A program made the position numbers and the translations under genes. From Spirodela intermedia (taxonomy: Eukaryota; Streptophyta; Magnoliopsida; Alismatales; Araceae): a DNA stretch of 64,000 nt. The DNA lies in assembly GCA_902729315.2 (NCBI GenBank), contig LR746274.1, forward strand, positions 3,437,037-3,501,036. The letters run 5' to 3'. The number at the start of each line of letters is the position of its first letter. Position 1 is the stretch's first letter. The notes beneath the pieces were generated by a model. The model was not told the DNA's origin. It worked only from the letters and a program-made list of their open reading frames with translations, and ran no database searches. Positions 37,601 to 50,016 of the stretch are shown piece by piece.

Positions 37601-40600
37601 AATACCAGAATGCCACAGTTCTGTCGATTTCCAAGAACGGTCATAGGATTCTGAAGGACAGATAAGCCCCTAAGCTCCATCATAACATAGGGGGCTTAAC
37701 AGCCGACAAACTTCACAAATCCTCTATTGTTTACACGAAGCAAAACCAAATGAGCTATCGGTAACGGTATCCTGAACAGATAAAAAATAAGCATAGCATT
37801 TGCCAGGCACTGATCGCATTCTGATGCACCATAATTGATTGACTGACCATCATAATCTCAGATTCGTCACATTTGAAATTATCAAGGCATTTTGATTGAC
37901 TGAACAAATACAAAATACACATGATGCTTCCACAAAGACATCGAGGCATCTTCCATGGAGCCCAGATGTTAACGAAGACTTAATTAAGAACTCGGCCATA
38001 AAAATGAGATACTAAATTCCATAGATACTCAAGACCCATTAAAAAAGGAGTAATAAAAAAAATACTAATAAATTAAAACAATACGAAATGGTTGTCCTAA
38101 TTGTAAGAAAAAATATTCAAATTTTGACCACATAAAAGACAATAGGGAAGGATTAATAACTACAGATGTTCCCACTATAATGGTGCAACTAAAATTTGGA
38201 AACGACTCTCCTAGTTGGAGAAAATGAATTCAATTTTAACAAGCGATAATACAGAAACTAAAACGAAGTTGGTAAGCTCGTAACATGGCATGATAAAGGG
38301 AGAAAAAAAAAAACAAAAAATGCTTAACCAATGCTAGTGAAAAGAAGGCAACAGCATGCTCTGCTTTGATAATAGTCAAACAGTTGCAGCAAGTTTACCA
38401 TTTCAGAGTAATTGAGGTTATATAAGTCTTCATTGACCAAATCATTTACATTTAGTTCGGGAACCGAATGATATCCATTCGCATATAGCCATTGACCCTT
38501 CTCAACTTTCCGACAATTAGGGCACTGCATGATCCCTTTGGCATTGAATGCTGAGCCGATACAATCTACAAAGTGAAATAAGAATATTAGATTTTGCTAA
38601 ATAATGTCATGTTCCAAGAATCAATCTTGAATAGCAATGATATGGAGCAACATAACCAATCTTACATCATCAACATCAAACACGCCGAGTAGAATTTCTG
38701 TCTCTTATATAAATAAGGGAAAACGCAGAAAATCTGTAAAGCTGATCTATATGATATCAACTATATGATATCGTATACCAAAGTAATACGAGTAAGACAA
38801 ACCAGGCCTTCTATGGCACGCTAATGGGTTTCAAACCCTAGAAAAATGCCCTCTTTGGAGCATCTGTATCGTGCAAATAGTCCCTCTCCCGTCCATCTTC
38901 CACAAACATATTTGTCAACCGGACAGAATCCAGCCACGTATGCATATAGATACAAATATGTGTATAGAGAGAGTGAGAGAGAAAGAAAGAGAAAGCTATG
39001 CAAAGAAGATAGTGAATATGATACAAGAATTTCTCATCTGCTCATCAAATTCAGCTGTTTCAGATCCTAGAAGCACTGACTTGAAAAATTTCAGCTGTTT
39101 CAGATTCTACGAACACTGAATAGATTGTTTCCTAACACTTTGATAGTATGAGTAGATCATAGTTTTCCAACTTCGTTCGTTCAACTTACAAGTCAGCTGA
39201 AGTAAAATCAAGTGACTTGAAAAATTACCAAGATTGTCCATTATTCTAGAGAACATGGTTCACCAACAATTCACCAAGATTGTCCTTATGTTAGAAGAAA
39301 ACACGTCAAAATTTTTAATCTATAAATAAGGTATAATGTAATTATTCCCTTCAAGGAAGACAAAACTAAGATTGCTTTCTTGAAAAGCTAGGAAGCTAAT
39401 ACATTCTTGAAATAAAAGATCCTTTTACTTTCAGCACTTCATCACTTCCTGCAGTGTAAGTCAGATGTCACACTGGCACAATAGGAAAGATTTTAAAAGA
39501 GGACTGAACGTCACACAGTGGAGAGGCACGATATTTCACTTAATGCTCCTGGCGTTCGCCTGAACCATAAAAAAACTAAACTCAAGACAGCCCATTATTG
39601 ATCAATCCCCTACCCAGACACACAGAAATATCTATTTTTTTTCTGAATTGAGAGAAAAGAATCACATGAATCTTCTTCTCATTATCCTTTTTTCTTATCT
39701 ACCATCACAAGTCCCCACATTTTTTTCAAAAGACAGTCTTTTTTTAGCCATCGACAATGTCTTGGTAAAACAATCTCCTAGGATCAGAGACCATGTTCCA
39801 ATCCAAAATTGAGATGCTTCTCTATCATCATGGACCCATATGCTATTTCACAGCGTTTTAAAAGTCGACTCTCTCCCTTTAGCGTCCCAGTCAAAAAATG
39901 GTAAATTTGTGAGATCCATAACGCTACTTCATTCCATTCCCAACAGAAATAACTTACATGGGATCCATCTGCCCACGGTTCCACATCTTCAGGCAAGTAA
40001 GAAGGTGTTTTTCTACAGCGTAGCTGAACTCTAACAGAGAAGCGGAAAGCTAAAACTAAACTCGGCGTGCCACAGTCCAAAGATGAGGCATTTCTTCGAG
40101 GAGAGGAAACTCTCAGTTCCATCAGAGCAATCGTCACTTTGCAGTGACAGATGAGCAGAAGAAGGAAAAAAACGATCACAGGACAATGTAGCCGACATGC
40201 GGCAGTGAGTAAATACAAACGCTCTCCTTCCCAAATCGAGATGCACCACATATTCAACCTGATCAATATGGACAAATCAGAGGATACAGACAGATAAGAT
40301 GACAAAAATGAAACCCGCACGTAAGCCGCCACAATTTGAATCGAGAAAGAACAGCAAAATCACTTGGAACCAAGTCGGCATACAAATTGGATAGGAGTTC
40401 CACCCGGATAGCATCAGCTCCTAAAATGGAGCCCAAAAATGACGAAAAACCGGCAAGAACAAAATGCATGCAGCTTAAAATGAAAACCCACACCGAGAGA
40501 CCACGCTCAGACAGAGGAAAGGGAATGTCAGTCGAGATTGAATAGAAAGAAAGGGGGGAAATGACCACCTAAATGGAACTCATGGCCACATTGCAGCTTG

Positions 40601-40752
40601 GCGACGGATCGGTCCCCGAGATCGGCAGACACGGGCTCGAGGCAGATCGAGCAGAAAACCGACGAGGGCCCGGGCCCTTGCCCCTCTTCCCGAACAGCAT
40701 GCCGCTTCTCGACGTCCATTACCGACCCGAGACACCCGGGATCCCCCGTCAT
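33138..40752 (-). CDS. RFI2: RING-H2 E3 ubiquitin ligase, RFI2-like
   Basis: Resembles RFI2, a plant RING protein acting in phytochrome signalling and flowering time. Exons (minus): 40752-40569, 38565-38399, 36237-36179, 36070-36051, 34092-33732, 33606-33138; total 1260 nt, 419 aa, in frame. The RING is split between exons 1 and 2 (CSICLEPVSADLGDRSVAKL, then CGHEFHL, then DCIGSAFNAKG, CPNC): C34/C37/C55/H57/H60/C63/C76/C79. Conserved family blocks follow: EKGQWLYANG, PFGFHWCPVRGFTQLASLFE (exon 3), STSHVCPYLALHG and GLRLVPVDPGGQQRPGSFGH (exon 5), PWIPVDGEPQWWGPFH and the C-terminal MPPFV (exon 6). The 20-nt exon 4 is tentative: it is required by phase and has a cttgag acceptor. Start could be 40719 instead of 40752. 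The frame upstream is only microsatellite. Confidence 0.82.
34597..34645 (+). repeat. (GAAA)n microsatellite
   Basis: Tetranucleotide run inside intron 4 of the RFI2-like gene. Nearby at 34790-34816 is a short ATA/TAT palindromic run. Confidence 0.85.
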
Positions 40753-40931
40753 GTCATGGAGGGGAAAGCTCTGCAACCCCACACCCGCCTTCTCCGTTAA
40801 CGGGTTTTCGACCCACCCTGGTCGCCTAGTAAAGATCCCAACCTTAGCAGCTACCCCTCCACGCGGAGTAGCCGGGCGGCAGCCGGCAGCTGCAGGTGGA
40901 TGGTAGATACAGCAGCGGTGGCAGGAAAGAG

Positions 40932-40934
<3 letters not shown>

Positions 40935-40985
<51 letters not shown>

Positions 40986-41903
40986 CCTGGTTCGGACAGA
41001 CAGGCACAACTGTATTTCCTGTCTATTTCCCACTCTCGTTTACGGACGGGAAGATGGATTTGATGAAAAATTAAAGCGATATTTTTCAAAAAAACCCTAA
41101 CCAAACATCTTAACTTTAATAAAATCTCGCCAGAAAAAAAAACTCCAGTGTAAGAGCTTGTAGTACAAAAAACCCCAGTGGTCAGCTTACCAAGAATTTT
41201 GCTTCGGGGGTGAAACAAAAAGTAGTAAAATTTTTGAGGGGCTTTTGCGAGCCGTACAAGAAATTTGCGGCCTCATATTCCGCAATCAACATTATTTTTT
41301 ATTTTCCTGGAATATATAAATATTATTTAAATCGAATTATCTACAGGGAAAGGAAAACTATCCGAGGGAGAAGGAATCGGTGGCCTCCGGAGAACCGACA
41401 GCACCCGCTCTATCTTCTCATCACAAAATCTCGTAGCACCTATTATTTAATCGTAAGAAAAAAAAAGAAAAAAGAAGAAGAAAAAATCCCCGCTCTCTTG
41501 TTATCGCTCCGTGCGTGTTGAGATGATGATCAATGACGACAACTATGTTCATCTTGTCCACCATAAATTTGTACTGTTTGCGCGCATGATCAACTTGTAC
41601 AGGGGCGTGGGCAAGTTCCATATCATTTTGCTAAATGGGGTATGCTTTTACATGATGTCATGCTCATCATCATCATCATCATCGTCATCGTCATCATCAT
41701 GTGATCATCATCATCATCATCATCGTCATCATCATGTGATCATCATCCTCATCATCATGCGGACCCCACAGAGACTCGCTTCTTGCATGGAAACAGAGGC
41801 CATCTACATCAGCTAATGTCGTTTCTAAAAAGAGGGGAAGAAAAAGAAAATGTATTATTGGGAGGAGCGAAGAGAGATGGCGGCGCCTAAAGATTCTTCC
41901 GGC
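40935..41903. promoter_or_regulatory. RFI2-like 5' region and spacer to HP30-like gene
   Basis: A (GA)n run at 40935-40981 (CT on the coding strand) lies about 190 bp upstream of the RFI2-like start, consistent with 5' UTR or promoter. The rest up to the HP30-like stop is AT-rich with a TCA/CGT repeat block at 41663-41759. No gene is seen. Confidence 0.45.
41663..41759 (+). repeat. Compound (TCA)n/(TCG) repeat
   Basis: Trinucleotide repeat, roughly tcatcatcgtcatc, interrupted twice by catgtgatcatc, so the block is itself built of ~36-bp higher-order units. Confidence 0.85.
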
Positions 41904-44900
41904 TCAACGCCTTGCCTTGGAGAACTCGGGATCCCTGCAGAATAATAGAATATGCCCACCAAAAACCAATGTGTTACATCGCAAGATGCAGATGTGTAGG
42001 CAAGATGAGATGAGATGAGATGAGAGTATGGGCTGGGGGACCCACAAGGGGTGCTTACCTCCGGACATGGTCCAGAATGACGAGTCTCGGGCCAGGTGGG
42101 ATGCCAGCGTCTTGGAGGGCACTGAGGACAATCATTTTCATGTCTCAGAGCTTGATCTTCTTCAAGAACCGAAGCTACGGGATGGATAAGAAAGAAAGGG
42201 CAGAGACAGGAGGAGCTCCACTTGCCTGTCCGTTAGAAGCGGCAGGGTTGCATCTGTGAGCAGCCCTTTCCTGAAGTTCTTCTCATACCTGTCTAAGCCC
42301 AGTCTCGTCAGCATGCTCCTTGCCTGGGTATAGTAGACATCTTCACTGGGACCTGCTCCTTTCGGCATCATCTCCCCAAACTACCGTAGGAAAAACAATA
42401 GTAATAAACAAATCAAGAAATCAACGCAGAGGTTAACTTGTATAATAAATAACCAGCAGAGGTTAAATTATTCCTAGTTCTTTGATCTGGGATCTTATCG
42501 GTCTCATTCAAGGAATTACTCGCAACGGGCATCTCCAACCAGAAAGAAAGAGGGTGGGTTTTTACACCTCGGAAGGTTTAATGCATTGGGATGGGCATGG
42601 TGAGAAGCAAAAGCAGAAGAATAGTTCGAACTACCCTAAACTCACATGGATTTTATTCACTCACCTTATGAAATCCGCCTTGAATAAGGGCAAAGAAAGC
42701 TCCAGTACCAACAGCGGAAGCAAAATTGGGGCTCCCTGGCGTGCTCACCAAAGAAAACACGAATCCAGAACCAAAGGCCGCTGTCATGCTGCACAGTAGA
42801 AACGTCCATAGTCACCTGATCAGAACAGAGGATCCAGGCCGAATATTATAACGGAAACTCTGGTGCTAAACAGCCAGCGGCCCAGTCCATAGTCACAAAG
42901 CAAGACAATAAACTCGTTGAATAAAGTGAGCCGGACAAATTCTTGATCAAGTGAAGGATAGCGCACTGATGCATTCCATTTTTCTACGTCCTGTGCCTGA
43001 AAAACATGTTGAGCAGCACCCCTTTTGGATGGGAGTGTAACCAGATTGCGAGGTTCAACTTTTCTGCTGCACAGGTAACTCTTGAAAATGCGAGCCATGT
43101 TGCCCTATAGATTATTTTAGGTCAGGCTATATAACATCTTAACTAAGAAGCATGAATAACCATTGGTCCAGGGTACCATCCTGCACCTGCCCTCATAATA
43201 GTTCAGCAAAGTAGCTTAGCCAAACGTGAATGATGTTCATTCAATGTACTATTATGGCATAATAAATCTGGAGAAGACCCCGGTTATAATATCGGGACAC
43301 CTTGTGCCCCAGTTACATCCAACTAGATTAGAGAGCGATGCCAGGAGCAATATACTATACTTTCTTTTCTCAGGATAACCTCCAAAAAGACAAGCAGGCG
43401 AGGAGGAAAACGGCAGCAGGAGAAAGATAACTGAAGTTAAAATTAATAAACGGCTTGGCTTATCTATACCCGTTCTGGATGTCATCTACTCCTCTGATTC
43501 TTTTCATAGCACAAGATATTCCTGCATTCACGCCAGTCAGGACTGCGAAATTGCGAGCCTGTACCAGAGGACTCCCAGCCATACCCTGCATGGATTGTGA
43601 TTCGCGATTAAATAACGAATAACTTCGGACAGTAAGAAGAAACAGGTTTCCAGAGACAGAGCATAGAGCAGCAAACTAAAGCAAGGATTGCAGTACAAAA
43701 ACCACAAGCGGCCTCGACTGTTTGGGACTTGTTGTCCGCGTGCTGTCCAGCAATCCAGATAAAGTTTTCATATGAAGAAAGTTGAGATATCTCGAAGAAA
43801 GGAGTGATCTTCCCTCTTTTCAATAATCTTCAATTTCGACCTCTTCTTCCGCTCACTAACAACCTAACGAGGTGTTTAGAGAAAACTGACTGACAACAAG
43901 GTGTTTAGGGGCAACAGTTAGCAGTTAATTGTGTCGAGGGGCTGGCACCTCTCTTCCTCTGCCACTGTGAGTTTCTTCTAAGGATCTGACAAAGCTGGCC
44001 TGAGCCAGCTGGCTGATGCTCGATCGAGCTCTCTCTAAACAGAGTGGACCTAACCCAATGAACTATGATTAACAACGAGCTTTCACACTGCATCAACATG
44101 ACAAGAACTATAAGAAAAACATGGGAGAGAAAATTGGGGTCAACAAAAACCCAAAAATCTGGAAAAATCGCAGAATAAGAAACATGAGATGCATCTTCAT
44201 CCCCGAGTAAATCAGAACAGTTTACTAAATTATTCAATATATCGGATAAATTAGACACTGACAGAAAATAAAGAAGGCGAACTCAAGAGAATCTGCAAAG
44301 CATGAAGTGATGCGGAGAAAGGTAAAACTAGAAAATATGAGGAAACGAAACTCAGCAGAAGGAATATAAGTTGGGATCCTATTAAATAAACTTGGCATTT
44401 GCAGCCAGCGGCCATATTGGAGAAGGCTCTGCTTTATGTGCTCTACCTAGGGTTTAAGCCTTTTACGCAGCACGTTAACAATGTTTCGAATGTCCATGCA
44501 TCCTTCAAGGCTGACAGTGAGGAGAATACCAATGTATCCGCACGTAAATCGGAAAATGGAATACTAATTTAGTCAGCAGCCATTACTGAGAACGCCATCA
44601 CCACGACATCACCAAGTTTCCTTCGTTCCACACAGGGTGGAACAAGAAAAAAAGATTAAACTCAAGAAACCACATCAATCTTGGTTAAAACGGATCTTAC
44701 AGAAAAAGAAGCAAATGTAAACTAGATGCAAGAATCCAACAGCAAGTAAAACGACGCGAGATAGAGGAGAAACATGGGTGTTTCGAGCACCTCTGGTTGA
44801 AGAAAAGGGTTCGCCGAGCTGGCCTCCAGGCCAGAGGCAGCATTTTTGGCGGTCTCGGCCTGCAAGTCCTTACTCAGAGAGCTAATAAGGCCCCCGAGGA

Positions 44901-45123
44901 CGCCGCCCTGAATGGCGCCGAGGCCGGTAGTAATGGCAGTCTCAACTGGAATGGATTGCTGAGCCATCCAAACCTGGAACCGCTCCTGCTTCTCTGTGAT
45001 CCACTTCTGGGCCACCGCCAGAGGCGACGACGCCGAAGAAAGGACCGCGAACGGCGCAGAGAAGGCGGCTCCCACGGCCTCCCGCTGCTCCTCCTTCCTC
45101 CGCAACGCCCCCGGTCCTCCCAT
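41904..45123 (-). CDS. HP30-2: Tim17/Tim22/Tim23 family preprotein translocase with SAM domain (HP30-like)
   Basis: Matches the plant HP30/PRAT proteins of organelle inner membranes that import transit-peptide-less preproteins into plastids; some copies have also been reported in mitochondria. Exons (minus): 45123-44791, 43585-43470, 42788-42665, 42380-42226, 42121-42059, 41934-41904; 822 nt, 273 aa, in frame. The Tim17 domain includes VETAITTGLGAIQGGVLGGL, then PLVQARNFAVLTGVNAGISC with AMKRIRG, then AFGSGFVFSLVS and GAFFALIQGGF, i.e. several small-residue membrane helices. A C-terminal SAM domain (~206-268) reads RSMLTRLGLDRYEKNF, KGLLTDATLPLLTDSALQDA, GIPPGPRLVILDHVRR. Intron 4 uses a GC donor (AG/GCAAGT). 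Divergent from NDUFA2 with 520 bp between starts. Confidence 0.88.
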
Positions 45124-45643
45124 CGCACCCCGTCACTCTCTCAAAGAATCTCCCTTCCCTTCTCCGGCGCAGAGGACGAAGAAACCAATGGATAGCGATG
45201 AGTGAGCGAGAGAGAGAGAGAGAGAACCCACCTTGACAAAACGCTTCCCCTCGAAGAGAGGTGGGGAGAAACTTTTGTAACTGTAGTTAATAATTCAAAT
45301 AACAATATAATAATAATATACATCGGCAGAAGCCAGAAAATAATTACGAAATTAGTTCGCAGTAATACCGTGTAGCCGGCTTAAATTATATAAGTAGCCG
45401 ATATTTTATATTTCGTTACAAGGGTTTAGGCCCGCCTGAACGACGAAACGAGTTGGACCGGACCTAGTTGAGTCGAAACGGCCGAGTTGTCTCCACGACT
45501 CGGTGTTGTTGCCCCCAATTGTTCTCTCTCCCTCTCTCACTCTGTGCGGCGATCCATCCTTGCGACTGGTAGTGAGAGAAGGAGACGGGGAAGCGAGCAG
45601 AGGGGCAGTTGACCCAGGAGGGCGGTAGAGAACGTGTGAAGGA
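45124..45643. promoter_or_regulatory. Divergent promoter of HP30-like and NDUFA2 genes
   Basis: 520 bp separate two oppositely oriented start codons, both for organelle proteins. A (GA)n run lies at 45207-45224. At 45422-45434 agggtttaggccc combines a telo-box-like motif with a site II-like GCCC core, elements known from plant promoters of mitochondrial and ribosomal genes. CT-rich sequence (45523-45541) lies about 100 bp before the NDUFA2 ATG. Confidence 0.45.
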
Positions 45644-48600
45644 ATGGCGTGGAGGGGGCTGATATCGCGGAACCTGAAGGAGTTGCGGTTCCTCTATTGC
45701 CAGACGTCTCCAGCGAGCGCTTCGACCCGGTAGCTTCTTCTTCTTCTTCTCTCTCTCTCTCTCTCTCTCTCACTCTCATCTCCGACGTCTCTCTCCGTCT
45801 GCGCTTCTTCCGATGGTGTAGTTCTCTTGACATTTTGTGCCGTGGATGCTGAATGCAGGGAATTTGTGCAGAGGAATTACAAGGACCTGAAGACGCTAAA
45901 CCCTAAGTTCCCCTTTCTGATCCGGGAGTGCAGCGGCGTAGAGCCTCAGCTCTGGGCGAGATACGGTAACAGAACCGGACTCCCGCCTTAAATTTTTACA
46001 CTGTTCATATATTAGATATTTCTATTAGATCCCGTCCAGATGCCGTACTGCGCAAATCTGCACGCTGGGTGATTAATAATCAAAATAGAAATGTATAACT
46101 CTGGGTAGATTGCTACAGAGATGAAACACGATTTTTTTTGTTTTCTCTTCGCGTGCTTTTTCCTTTTCTTGATTGATTGCGTTACTGCCTCATGCCCCTT
46201 GACGTGAATAGAAGACTATCCTCACATTTGTGCCACATGAAATGTCGACCATTATCGACATGCACGCAGTTAGAAATGCCTTGATCTCACTAATTTGGGT
46301 GCACAACGTAAAATATTATTTTATTAGATTGTTGGCTTTCTCACGGAAAAAATCTTTTTTCAGTTGTTTCTTCAAAGACTTGATTTGAAAGCAACGTATT
46401 GACTGAGACTTGCTGTATGCTTAGTTATGTTGTGTGACAATGTATCGGTGCCAGCAGTTTTGAACCGTTTAGATGGGTACTTTCCCACAGTCATTGCAAT
46501 TTGTCCTTGTTGCTTAGTGCATTTTTGGGTAGAATGCTGCCGTCAGAGTGTATTCTGCTTGTAGGTTTTGAGATGTGCCTAGATGGGTATTTTTGGCCCC
46601 AAGATTCTTGCTTTGGTCACTATGGAAGCATGGATGGTTGGCGTTTTGGTCACCTCGAGTACTTCGTTGACATCCTCATTTAAGGAAAAAAATCGAAAAT
46701 TGACATGCGAATACGAAACTATTTCTTCTTCATCAAATATCGATATTAAAACAATGACATTTACATTATGCCAGATGAATCATTGAAAATGGGGGAAAAT
46801 GTACATATTAGATGACACAAAATCTTGTTACGTTGCTTTGAATGAACTCATCGCCTACCTCACTTGACTGAGCATAATGTACTTTTATCTTTGAGGTCAA
46901 TGACTTAGTGTAAGCTATTAACATAAATAATGTCATTCCTTAACAAAACACTGGCCAAGATAATGAATCTCTCAAAATGAGCTATCCATAGCTCCCTTTG
47001 AGGTAAAAACTGTTTCTTTTTTGACAAAATGTTATACATCAGAGCTTGAAGCTAGTTCAGATGGCATAAAGTTTTTGATAGGTGCATATGTGAAGAGATT
47101 GACATGTTTTAAGTTTATGTGTGTGAATCATTCTGGACTGTTGGCTATCAAGTTAGATTAAGATAAAATTACTATGATTTTTAAAAGATGGTACTTCGTT
47201 GGAAGCTTTGGCTTCAATTAGGTAGGCATCATGTCCTGTTACCAATGTCATAAAGCACTGGGCTCCACTTTTTCTTGCCGCGGTGACTTCGCTGCAATGA
47301 ATCAGCCGAAGTGGAGGATCAATATCAAGCTCTCGCTCTATCTAATTCTCTCTCCAGACTGGGCATCAAAATGACAAAATTATTCTGTATCTGGACATTA
47401 TGGGCAGCGGGAGGCTTGACTGTTTCCTAATATTTATAAACTAGGAGAACCACTTATTAATGTTACAGTTGCTTTGTTTGATCATGTTGGTGTTTTGATC
47501 AAAAGCCTAATCAATTAAGGACTACCAGCTTCCATAGGAGTGGCGCATCTTCACTATTTTGGAGTAGACAGAGTGAGAGATTGCTAACTGCTGTGCTGTG
47601 TCTTATTGTTTGAAGAGACCTTGGTAGTGTTTGGGGTAGTGGGTGTCTACGAACCATAGATAGAGGATGCTGACTGTTGGAAGAGATGTTTCATTGCAAG
47701 AGGCAATGGGCAAAGGTGAACGAAACTGAAGTCTGGACTTATTGAATTCCTTGTTGTAGAAGAAACCTATTGGAAGCAAAGCTGAAGAAACAGATTAGCG
47801 GAGGGTGGCAGCACCTTTATACTATGACTTCTGGAAGGAGGGATGAAAAACAATTAGAATACCAAAGAATGATGGTTACTTTCTTAGAAAGCTGGGGTCA
47901 ATATGGATGTGGAATGGTTAGAGCACCTGTATGCTGAGGAAGGTACCTGATACGATCCTCTTTAGTCGGGGCGAATTGGGTGGGAAATCAAATTGTATTG
48001 ATCAAGCTAACTCGCAAAGGATGTTATTCCATGTGATCGATGAGTTGGGAGTACCTATTGATAGAAGAGGGGGGCACTAAGTGATAAAAAACCGAAGACA
48101 TGTTGAAGTGAAAGCACTCTTCCTTTAGCATTTTAGTGTTATCGGGTTTTTTTTGTAAAGGAACGTTAGCTGATTCCATCATTTCCCAAGATAAAAGGGC
48201 TCTCCTAGAATTTCTGAACCAGGATGCACAAATACATATGTTGGATAGGATTTGGACGATCTGAGCTGATTTTGAATTCATAATTGCCCTTCAAAGGGGG
48301 AATAAAAGATCATTTCATAGCTGTTCAGAGGATTGCAACTAGTTCTGAATGCTCACCTGTCATCCTTAGGGTTCTGCTTCAGGAGTACATCATGGCGTTT
48401 ACTACTCAGTGAATTGGAGAAGGCTCGGTAGATTCTGAGTGGCTTTTGCCAACTAAGAGGTCGTTTACTCTTAGGTATTTGATAACCGTAGGCAAACCTT
48501 TGAGATCTTAACAGAGCAGCTGTAAATAAATCGAGACTATTTGATATACGCGTCGTAGATACACTTTTAGGGCTTGTGTCATCTTCTTGGACAGAATGCT

Positions 48601-49419
48601 GCGTGCAGTGGTCTCTATCTTAGATGGATTTAAACGGGATGACCATGCCCACTCTCTTTCCTGTATTTCCCCAATGAAACACACTATTCTCGATTTTCCT
48701 TCTCCATTCGGATGAGTATTACTTTGTTGATCCCATAAATGCACTGATTCTGGAAATCAATCTTTTTCCATTTCCCTCGAGGAGGTTTAACGGAATTCTT
48801 ACTTTACTGATTCATTTAATCTGGTGTTTCAACTGTACCAAGAGTCTGATGTGTTTTCAAGGATCTGGGCATGATTCTTGGGATTTAGATAGAATGTGTC
48901 GGCTATTGACCATCTTCTCAGCAGAGAATAATTAAACTCGTCTATGGAGAGGACTTTTATCGTGTCAGCTGATTCTATTAGCTCGCAGATGATGATCTAG
49001 TTCTAGCATAGTGGTGGTCCAGGTTTTATCGTTATCTTACTCTGATGTCATTCTAGATTGGGTGAATATCGTGACTTGGCTCGATCGTGCAGCTAGTTAA
49101 GGTTTTTCTATTTTATCATATTTAATTCCAGTCGTTCTTGCAGTGTGAATAATGGTCATATACACGTTTCTACTTCTTGTTCTGTACATATTTTTTGTGG
49201 CGCTGTATTCATTTCACATGTTTTCTGGGTTTCTGCTGCTTCATTTTTGTATGTATCTATCTTCTTATCTCTCTCTCTCTCTCTCTCTCTAACCTGGTGA
49301 TTTGATGTGAGAAACCAGACATGGGCGTGGAGCGATGTGTTCGCCTGGATGGGTTGACGGAAGCCCAAATCGCCAACAAGCTAGAGGAGCTCGTCAAAGC
49401 TGGGGCGTCGGCAGTCTAG
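45644..49419 (+). CDS. NDUFA2: NADH dehydrogenase (ubiquinone) 1 alpha subcomplex subunit 2 (CI-B8)
   Basis: Accessory subunit of mitochondrial respiratory complex I with a thioredoxin-like fold. Exons are 45644-45729, 45859-45965 and 49319-49419; 294 nt, 97 aa, the usual plant length. The translation begins MAWRGLISRNLKELRFLYCQ and continues SPASASTR, REFVQRNYKDLKTLNPKFPF, LIRECSGVEPQLWARYD, then MGVERCVRLDGLTEAQI, closely following Arabidopsis B8. Phases are 2 and 1 and all sites are GT-AG. Intron 2 is 3353 bp, large for a 98-codon gene; exon 3 follows a (CT)n run at 49268-49290. Inside intron 2 I find no gene; a short open frame at 46501-46683 has no recognisable product. Confidence 0.93.
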
Positions 49420-49491
49420 TGCTCGTCGCATCTTCTTCTGAGCTCACGATGCTCAAATAAACCGACCCTTTCCCCCTTAAAAGAATCACCT

Positions 49492-49536
<45 letters not shown>

Positions 49537-50016
49537 CAGTTGTTTGGTATCCAACTGGGATTCTGAAGAGTCTGTTGAAGTGCTGGGTTGCCCAATCAAT
49601 AACGCGGCAGGAACTTGCAGGAGTTGTGAGATTAGCCCATGGAAACTGTGAATTCTTTGGATGAGTTTTGTCTTGTCGATCGAGTAAGAAGAATTCCATT
49701 CGTCGCGATCGATATATCTTATAGTACTTGTTCACTTGGATCATAAACTTATTACGATGAATCCGGCCGGTTTTGCGGGCGGAGTGGAGTGGTCGGCTTC
49801 TTCTCTTTCCTTGGAGAATAAAACCCGCGACTTGATATCCCCCTCCCCCCGCCAAATTTGTATTTCGGTAAAAAAAAACTTGTGGTCGTACTCGGCGGGG
49901 GCCGCCGCAAGCGAGGAGAGGAGAAGATCGCGTCACATCCTCTCTCTCTCTCTCATTTCTGAATCAGGCAGCCGGTGGGGACGTGAGGGAGAGGGCCTCG
50001 CCGAGGAAGGAAAGTC
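49420..50016 (+). promoter_or_regulatory. Spacer: NDUFA2 3' flank and glutaredoxin promoter
   Basis: Contains a long (CT)n run at 49496-49530 about 80 bp after the NDUFA2 stop, an AT-rich middle, and a GC-rich end with a short CT run (49940-49954) just before the glutaredoxin start. No other feature is seen. Confidence 0.45.

Noticed and set aside
41663-41759. CRISPR-like spaced repeat
   Set aside because: It is a simple trinucleotide microsatellite with two interruptions in a plant nuclear genome.
41511-41816. 101-codon plus-strand frame
   Set aside because: Mostly the TCA repeat translated as poly-Ser/His; no support as a gene.
46501-46786. Short frames inside NDUFA2 intron 2
   Set aside because: Sixty-odd codons, no homology recognised, no splice logic linking them to other exons.
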